Program-made: the position numbers and the translations under genes
The notes under the pieces: model-generated
Databases searched by the model: none
What the model was told of the DNA's origin: nothing
The model's input: only the letters and a program-made list of their open reading frames with translations
Shown here: positions 58,696 to 64,000 of the stretch, one piece after another
Position numbering within the stretch: position 1 is the stretch's first letter
How the letters are laid out: each line of letters starts with the position of its first letter
From: a virus
IMG/VR virus record: IMGVR_UViG_3300044731_001604
Coordinates: 1-64,000 of that record
DNA length: 64,000 nucleotides
Reading direction: 5' to 3' (one strand)

Positions 58696-60770
58696 AACTC
58701 ACCTTCATCATCTCTGTTCTTACGTGCGCCCGTGTACTGTATATCAGTAAATCCTGGTAAATTATTTTGATCAATCATAGAGTTAGTAGTTTCAAAATCT
58801 ATATTGCCAGTTGGGTATTGTGGAATTCCGCTAACTGAGGACGCTATCATTCCATTTGAAACTTGACAAACTGTTCTAAACATTTTTCTTCCTGAAGCAT
58901 CCAAAGATCCTGTGTGAGAAACTGCGTCAATATGGAATAGGACTCCCCTTACTTGGAGATTATCTCCTTCACAGATTGGCTCTTGAATTCCTTGCAATGA
59001 CACAGATCCGAAATGTTTTAGGTGTCCATTAAATAGCCAGTCAGCTCTTTGTCTAGCTAATATATCAACTATGGTTCCGAAGTCATCAGACGCAACGTCG
59101 TAATTAGTCTCAGTAATATCAGCTCTTAATCCGTGACGTTTAATGTCCCCATCATCAGATACATAGTTCGGTTTTAGGAACTGAACTCTTTTCATTGTTT
59201 CAGGGCTAACAGCTCCGCCTGATATTTCAGCAGCTCTATTTCTTCCCCAAACTTGAACAAAGTTAATTCTATTAGATTCGCTTGATGCTGTATCAATACT
59301 TAAAAGGACAGATTCGTCAATTATCCAACGCGGCAATTCTCCGAACATTGTTCTTTCAGCTAGATCTGGAGCAACCTTTGCTATCTTTTCATAAGTTTTA
59401 GCCATATCAGAAGTGTTCGGAACCTTGTTCTCTTTCTCTTTTGCTATCTTATCTTTGATTTGATCAGCAATGCTTTTCTTTTTTGGAGATCCAGCTTTCT
59501 TTTCTTGTAACACTGGAGCCTTTTTTAATAGATATGGAAATAGCCCGGTGCTTAATGGTTTCTCTCTAACTATTAAATGAGGTCTTATTTGTCCTTGTCT
59601 ATTGCACCTTAATACAGTGTACATTTCGTTTACAACTGGATTTAAGAATTGGGAATATATATTCCAAAATGAGTTATTGTCCCAAATAGGTGGCATTAAA
59701 AATGGGACATACCCTTTGCAGCGAGTTTTACTTCTATGGAAAACACCTTCAGCAGATGATTCTGGAGTAAAGTCTGGGGAGAATTGTTCCCAAGTATTTT
59801 TACCTGTATTTTTATATTTTTGTAAGCCCAAGTTTAAATTGTATAATTGCCACAATTTGCTAGCCTTTGGCGCATGGAAAATGTTAGCTACGCTATCGGG
59901 TATTCCAATAGCATCAGAGAAAACCCCTTTTGCTCCCGGTATAACATTGTTGGCTAAGTTTGAACTTGTATCAACACCCATTGTTATAATAAACAATAAT
60001 CCAATGATCGCCTCTGGAGATGTATCCCCAGTTATTCCACTTCCGCTTGGGTTTGCTCTATAGAAATTCAGGAACGCTTTACTTAAGTTGGTTAAAGCTG
60101 CGTCCATGCCATTTGTTACGCCTTTTTGTGGAATGCTTGCTTTTTGGCCAGGATTTAATGAATCTCCTAGTTTTTCCAATTCATTTTGTAAAAAGGATTG
60201 GGCAGCTAGATTAGAATCTCTTGAATTAAGACCGCTGATAACATCTTGCGCTACGAAACTATAATAAACACTTGAGCTTAATTCTAAAAAGGATTGACAC
60301 GAAACTGTTTGATTTATAGATCTTTGTCCACTTGAAGAAATAGAGTCAGAATTCTGTACACTTAAAACTCTTCCAAAGAACTTAAGTCCAGATCTCCAAT
60401 CATTTAAAGATACTTTGCCTTTACCGAAAAGAGCGTCAACTATACCGTCAATATGATTTTGTTGATCAGACATCCACACAAAAACGTAATCACCTGGGGC
60501 AACTGCGTGTGGGTACCATATATCACCCGGTTTCATTGTTAATGAGCAAGTTTTGGCAAATGATGATTTGGAATTATTGATAGAAACAGATACGCAATCA
60601 TTTTCTACTACCATTAGTGGTTTTTCTGCGAATGGCTTTTCATTACCTGAATACATAAAGCCTGGAGTTTTAAATCTTACAAACGCAACGCACCATGAAG
60701 GGTTTCTGCTTTCAAAGAAATCCCCCTCACTGTCTTTTGTTGCTGTTAAAAGGTAAGATGGTGCCGTCAT
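58692..60770 (-). CDS. baseplate hub protein (gpD/gp27-like)
   Basis: 692 residues. The N-terminal part has the features of hub proteins (CVSVSINNSKSSFAKTCSLT, MKPGDIWYPHAVAPGDYVFV, then GLKFFGRVLSVQNSDSISSS), that is, tube-like barrels that carry the spike. The middle has a helical insertion and a Lys-rich stretch (KKAGSPKKKSIADQIKDKIA). The C-terminus (GHLKHFGSVSLQGIQEPICE, then VRGVLFHIDAVSHTGSLDAS) matches the final barrel of gpD-type hubs. It starts as TAATG with the tape measure stop and ends overlapping the spike. Confidence 0.75.
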   Translation of the reverse strand: MTAPSYLLTATKDSEGDFFESRNPSWCVAFVRFKTPGFMYSGNEKPFAEKPLMVVENDCVSVSINNSKSSFAKTCSLTMKPGDIWYPHAVAPGDYVFVWMSDQQNHIDGIVDALFGKGKVSLNDWRSGLKFFGRVLSVQNSDSISSSGQRSINQTVSCQSFLELSSSVYYSFVAQDVISGLNSRDSNLAAQSFLQNELEKLGDSLNPGQKASIPQKGVTNGMDAALTNLSKAFLNFYRANPSGSGITGDTSPEAIIGLLFIITMGVDTSSNLANNVIPGAKGVFSDAIGIPDSVANIFHAPKASKLWQLYNLNLGLQKYKNTGKNTWEQFSPDFTPESSAEGVFHRSKTRCKGYVPFLMPPIWDNNSFWNIYSQFLNPVVNEMYTVLRCNRQGQIRPHLIVREKPLSTGLFPYLLKKAPVLQEKKAGSPKKKSIADQIKDKIAKEKENKVPNTSDMAKTYEKIAKVAPDLAERTMFGELPRWIIDESVLLSIDTASSESNRINFVQVWGRNRAAEISGGAVSPETMKRVQFLKPNYVSDDGDIKRHGLRADITETNYDVASDDFGTIVDILARQRADWLFNGHLKHFGSVSLQGIQEPICEGDNLQVRGVLFHIDAVSHTGSLDASGRKMFRTVCQVSNGMIASSVSGIPQYPTGNIDFETTNSMIDQNNLPGFTDIQYTGARKNRDDEGEL

Positions 60771-63007
60771 TATCTATTCTTTTGTGGTCCGGTTACGACC
60801 TGTGGCGGAGCATTACTTGTCCCAACTGGACCTTTTGCCCCTAGTTTTTGTATTTCATCTATTGTATTTTGGTATCCTTTTATAACAGCTCTTGTTATAG
60901 CGTCGGATACCTGAGCGCCTGTTTTATTTAACATATTTTGCATTGCAGTATCTGCGCCTGCTTCAACTCCAGCTCTTCCTCTATCTGTAATATCAGCACC
61001 AGAAACAGCGGCAACTTCCACTGGCTTAGAACCTTCTGGAGGAGTGAATGAAGCTTTAGCTACATCGAAGAATCCGCCTCCGCCTTTTGTATTATCAAAA
61101 GCTTTAAGAGATCCTGTCATGTATAAAGTTGATACGTCTTTTCCGGTCGCTCTATTTAATCTCTCTAATTCAGGTGCGCCAACACTGCTTGCAAATGCAG
61201 TTTTAGCTATATCTAAACTTGAGCCCAAAGCAGCGGCAACTTCTTTAGGCGACATTTTGCCGCCCAAATATTTAGAAATTGCTTCATGTGTGCTTGATGC
61301 AGTTAAATCCATTTTAGAGAACGTTTCCACAGCAAAGGCATTTGTTATGCCCATTGATGCAAGTTTTTGAATCATGATAGTATTGATTCCGCCGCCGCCG
61401 ATCCCCATTCTTTGTTGCAATGCTTCAAAATTTGTTATGCCTTGGAATGTTTTTTCAACTCCCGGCAACATAGGGTTAACTGCAGATACTGCGCCGGCAA
61501 CTGCTCCGCCAACTGTCAATTCGCTTTCGCCCAAACCACGTTGGCCAGCGCGAGCGGCTATGTAATCATTCATGGCACTTCTAGCCGGTTGATCTAAAAC
61601 AGAAGTTAATCCAGATATAGCACCAAGTGTATTATACCCAGCTTGTGCAGCAGGTAAACTGATTCTATTTAAAGCTGCATTTCTTAATTGTGCCTGTTGA
61701 GTTGCGGCACTAAATCCATAAGCTGCATTTGCGAATGAAAATGATGCAATCTCAGCTTCTCTTCCCATTGGATTAATACCTTGTGCAACCATTGCATTTA
61801 AAATTGGATTAGCTCTTGTCATACTAACGCCCTGTCTACTGATTAAAGCAGACAAAGTATCAGTTGCAGCCACTCCCAAAAGCCTTTGGATTTTTTCTAA
61901 ATCAGCATCACGAGTCATTCTGTTTGAACCAGCTTCTCGTCCAGCAAGTCCATATAATTCTAAATCTCTAGATCTATATTCGCCACGAGTTTCAGCTTCA
62001 ATTTGTTCTCTAGTTTTTTCTGTAGCACGACCAGCAAAAAAACCGCCAGCGCCACCAATTAAACCACCGAGCAATGTTCCAACTGGACCGCCCATAAATG
62101 TACCAGCAACAGCTCCAGCCCCTGCGCCTTGTAAAGCTCTGGCCCAGGCAGTTTGTAATCTTGTTTTTGAGCTAACCATATTTGAATATGCTGGGTCATT
62201 GGTAATATTTGCTTCTAATCCAACACCTGATTCTTGTAAAAGTAAGGCAGTTGGGTCGCCTTGCATAGCACCCTGAGCAGCGCCAAGTCTCAGACGTCTT
62301 TGCGCTAAGTATGCATCAGTCCCCATAGTATAATCTTGTCTGATGCTTCCTTCATTGTATAAGCCCCAAGCTCTTTCAGCTCCAACATAAGCTCCACCAA
62401 CTCCAGCCAATAATCTAGGACCATATTGCATTAATGCGCCACGAGTAGCGTATTCGCCTAAACCAACAGACGACATTGATGAATATAATCTTTCGTTTAT
62501 TGGGCTAGCAACTCTAATTTGTTGCTCAAGTTGTTGTTTTTGTTGTGCAATTGCTACAGCAGATGCTTGTGTAGCGGCAAGTTCTTTTTGTCTTAGAGCT
62601 TCCCCAGCTTGAAAATCAGATTCAGACATAGACGCTTTTTTAGCTCTAAACTTTTCTAATTCCGCCTCATTATCTTTTAATTTTCTTAAAATTTCGTCTG
62701 ATTGCTGCTCGAAGTGTTTGACTTCAATTTTAGCAGCATCAATTATTCCTTTATAGCTTTTTCCTAGGAATTCATTCGATTTACGGGTTAGTTCATCAAA
62801 AGCATTAGTTATTCCACCTAGACCGCTTTGAGATTTTGTCAAAGATTCTAATGCTTTAGTGATTGATTGCATTTTTTTGTCAATACCATCAAATGATGTA
62901 CCGCCAGCATTACCCAAGCTATTTAGGCGCGACTCAGCCTCTTTTAACAATGTATTCACATTGTCTAAGCCTTCGATTCCTGCTGAAAATGTTAACTTGG
63001 CAGCCAC
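60770..63007 (-). CDS. tail tape measure protein
   Basis: 745 residues with a GTG start (63007) and GAGG ribosome site. Residues about 1-190 are helical and coiled-coil forming (FEQQSDEILRKLKDNEAELE). A Gly-rich hydrophobic segment at about 290-330 (GAGAGAVAGTFMGGPVGTLL, then GGLIGGAGGFFAGRATEK) is a glycine-zipper-like membrane segment, common in tape measures. The C-terminal half is Ala/Gly/Met-rich without enzymatic motif. At about 1.5 A per residue of helix the length predicts a tail of roughly 110 nm. It is followed by hub and spike and preceded by two small genes, the standard order. Confidence 0.82.
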   Translation of the reverse strand: MAAKLTFSAGIEGLDNVNTLLKEAESRLNSLGNAGGTSFDGIDKKMQSITKALESLTKSQSGLGGITNAFDELTRKSNEFLGKSYKGIIDAAKIEVKHFEQQSDEILRKLKDNEAELEKFRAKKASMSESDFQAGEALRQKELAATQASAVAIAQQKQQLEQQIRVASPINERLYSSMSSVGLGEYATRGALMQYGPRLLAGVGGAYVGAERAWGLYNEGSIRQDYTMGTDAYLAQRRLRLGAAQGAMQGDPTALLLQESGVGLEANITNDPAYSNMVSSKTRLQTAWARALQGAGAGAVAGTFMGGPVGTLLGGLIGGAGGFFAGRATEKTREQIEAETRGEYRSRDLELYGLAGREAGSNRMTRDADLEKIQRLLGVAATDTLSALISRQGVSMTRANPILNAMVAQGINPMGREAEIASFSFANAAYGFSAATQQAQLRNAALNRISLPAAQAGYNTLGAISGLTSVLDQPARSAMNDYIAARAGQRGLGESELTVGGAVAGAVSAVNPMLPGVEKTFQGITNFEALQQRMGIGGGGINTIMIQKLASMGITNAFAVETFSKMDLTASSTHEAISKYLGGKMSPKEVAAALGSSLDIAKTAFASSVGAPELERLNRATGKDVSTLYMTGSLKAFDNTKGGGGFFDVAKASFTPPEGSKPVEVAAVSGADITDRGRAGVEAGADTAMQNMLNKTGAQVSDAITRAVIKGYQNTIDEIQKLGAKGPVGTSNAPPQVVTGPQKNR

Positions 63008-63042
63008 GGTTTAACCTCTTTTAATTGTATCTTGTATATATA

Positions 63043-63062
63043 AGATTAGGTCAAAATTCATC
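63043..63062 (-). promoter_or_regulatory. CCTAATCT-type putative late promoter (site 9)
   Basis: TTGACCTAATCTTATATATA on the minus strand (core 63043-63054, TATATATA at 63035-63042), 36 bases before the tape measure GTG. The TGA stop of the 138-aa gene is inside the motif. Confidence 0.62.
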
Positions 63063-63467
63063 AGAATCTTGAAATTCTTCAAAAGGTATTTCTTCATTAA
63101 CTTCAACTACTTGGTTTTTATCAAACTCTTTATCTATATTGGCCAATTCTTGTTTATACCATTCGTCATCTTCAAGGTAAACTTGTTCAGCCTCTTCGTC
63201 AAGAACAGAGCCTCTAACTGCATCTTCGATAACTTCTTCAAAGATCTTCTTCTCTTCTTCTGAACCGTTTGCTAGTTTATAAAACTGTTCTTCATAATAA
63301 TTTTGCAGGACAAACTCATACGGATAATCTAATACCGTTTTTAACGGGGTGCTAAATTCTCTGCTAAACCAGCGGCAAATGCTTCTATACCAACTATCAA
63401 AAGTTGGATTTTTAGTGTCAGCAATTGCCGTGTTTTTAATAACTAGGAGTTCGTCCTGAGTAATCAT
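63051..63467 (-). CDS. probable tail assembly chaperone, second gene
   Basis: 138 residues, very acidic (EEEKKIFEEVIEDAVRGSVL, later EVNEEIPFEEFQDSDEF) with helical N-terminus (FDSWYRSICRWFSREFSTPL). Position directly before the tape measure and after another small acidic/helical gene is the gpG-gpGT position of tail assembly chaperones. It has its own ATG with AAAGG 6 bases upstream and lies in the -1 frame relative to the preceding gene. No sequence motif proves the role. Confidence 0.58.
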   Translation of the reverse strand: MITQDELLVIKNTAIADTKNPTFDSWYRSICRWFSREFSTPLKTVLDYPYEFVLQNYYEEQFYKLANGSEEEKKIFEEVIEDAVRGSVLDEEAEQVYLEDDEWYKQELANIDKEFDKNQVVEVNEEIPFEEFQDSDEF

Positions 63468-63469
63468 TA

Positions 63470-63847
63470 CTAGCCTTTTGCAAGTTGCTCTAAAGCTTTT
63501 TTGGCTTTATCTTTTAATTCTTCTTTGCGTTTTTTCTCTTCTTTTAAACATGCTTCAAAAAGAAGTGGGATAAGATTTTCATCTACTAAATCTAATCCGC
63601 TATTTGAATTTGTCCACCAAGCTGGGGCTTCGAGGATTCTGACAGACAATTCAGCAATCATGTAAGCTTCACCTTGTAAAGCTGGCGGAGCAGCTTGGGA
63701 ATCATTGCCCAATACAAAGCGACGTTTTTCGTCAGAAACAAACTGATCTCTTCTGCTTAGTAAAGTTTTTACTTTGAATTTGCCTTCAAAAATGCTTCCT
63801 GTTTCAGATCCAACTTCACTAAAATTAATGATACCAACTTCTTCCAT
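63470..63847 (-). CDS. probable tail assembly chaperone, first gene
   Basis: 125 residues. Beta start (GIINFSEVGSETGSIFEGKF KVKTLLSRRDQFVSDEKRR), then QGEAYMIAELSVRILEAPAW W, DENLIPLLFEACLKEEKKRK, and a Lys-rich helical tail (EELKDKAKKALEQLAKG). The order of a small beta domain, an ALxxLSxRIxxAPxWW phrase and a helical tail is familiar from structural-cluster proteins annotated as tail assembly chaperones. Strong ribosome site GGAGG. First gene of the tail operon, transcribed from the divergent promoter region at 63863-63926. Confidence 0.62.
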   Translation of the reverse strand: MEEVGIINFSEVGSETGSIFEGKFKVKTLLSRRDQFVSDEKRRFVLGNDSQAAPPALQGEAYMIAELSVRILEAPAWWTNSNSGLDLVDENLIPLLFEACLKEEKKRKEELKDKAKKALEQLAKG

Positions 63848-63862
63848 TTAAACCTCCGGTAA

Positions 63863-63876
63863 TATAATATACCACA
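63863..63876 (-). promoter_or_regulatory. TGTGGTA-type promoter, leftward
   Basis: TGTGGTATATTATA on the minus strand, 16 bases before the start at 63847 apart from the GGAGG site. It forms an inverted pair with the rightward copy at 63913. Confidence 0.5.
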
Positions 63877-63878
63877 TT

Positions 63879-63910
63879 ATTTAGTTTGAATTTAATTTAG
63901 TTTCAATTTA
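63879..63910. repeat. tandem 16-base repeat between divergent promoters
   Basis: Two adjacent copies, ATTTAGTTTGAATTTA (63879-63894) and the same with C for G at position 10 (63895-63910). They fill the space between the two outward-facing TGTGG elements and look like an operator that could control both genes. Confidence 0.6.
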
Positions 63911-63912
63911 AT

Positions 63913-63926
63913 TTTGTGGTATATTT
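63913..63926 (+). promoter_or_regulatory. TGTGGTA-type promoter, rightward
   Basis: TTTGTGGTATATTT, 21 bases before the gene starting at 63947. Confidence 0.5.
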
Positions 63927-63946
63927 GTTTAATTAAAGGAGAATAT

Positions 63947-64000
63947 ATGTCTGATAGTTTACCTTCAGCTAAGCAAGAGATGTACCACGTAATCATGTTA
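63947..64000 (+). CDS. hypothetical protein, 3' partial
   Basis: ATG at 63947 preceded by AAAGGAG (6 bases). Only 18 residues are in the window (MSDSLPSAKQEMYHVIML), too few for any family call. The frame is open to the right edge. It is divergent from the tail operon and shares its promoter/operator region. Confidence 0.6.
   Translation, partial: MSDSLPSAKQEMYHVIML

Overview
The window is a contiguous piece of a large tailed bacteriophage genome, AT-rich and densely coded, with no stretch over 300 bases lacking a gene. A myovirus-type tail is supported by a baseplate J protein, a gp25-like domain, an OB-fold central spike, a gp27/gpD-like hub and a tape measure protein. The host is probably a Gram-negative bacterium: the phage encodes a lipobox lipoprotein and a peptidoglycan peptidase, and its leftward early genes carry ordinary sigma70-type promoters with 17-base spacers. 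I cannot name the phage or host from sequence alone.

Layout. (1) 1-9642, plus strand: accessory and takeover genes. These are a GT9-like glycosyltransferase (cut by the window edge), a subtilisin-like protease, a PIN-PhoH ATPase, a DEDDh exonuclease, a metallophosphoesterase-like protein resembling T5 A1, a lipoprotein metallopeptidase, small membrane proteins and many small unknowns. (2) 9632-34454, minus strand: an M15 endolysin-like peptidase, then a very large set of tail fibres and adhesins. It includes a 1663-aa modular fibre, a 1730-aa coiled-coil fibre, a glycine-rich adhesin, C1q-like and beta-helix proteins and four tail-collar proteins. Six of these share one N-terminal anchor-like domain. 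(3) 34690-40794, plus strand: a tightly coupled operon of about 31 tandem, strongly diverged small paralogues (56-82 aa) starting M-x-K-R, preceded by one unrelated 59-aa gene. This is the most unusual part of the window. One member is almost entirely a tetrapeptide repeat flanked by a 33-base direct repeat, which suggests the array grows by duplication. (4) 40791-63847, minus strand: baseplate, spike, hub, tape measure and two probable tail-assembly chaperones. (5) 63947 to the end: the start of a divergent plus-strand gene.

Regulation. Two promoter-like signals appear to separate the strands. A motif reading CCTAATCT (often CCTAATCTTATA) on the minus strand occurs at nine places, each just upstream of a minus-strand virion gene or operon, and is a good candidate for a phage late promoter. 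A second element, TGTGGTA followed by an AT-rich -10, occurs before the plus-strand array, before the 7.1 kb genes and on both sides of the 63.9 kb divergent region. Canonical TTGACA/TATAAT-type promoters precede genes at 2049, 4817, 7776 and 8744. The small-protein array therefore seems to be expressed on a different (probably earlier) schedule from the virion genes that surround it.
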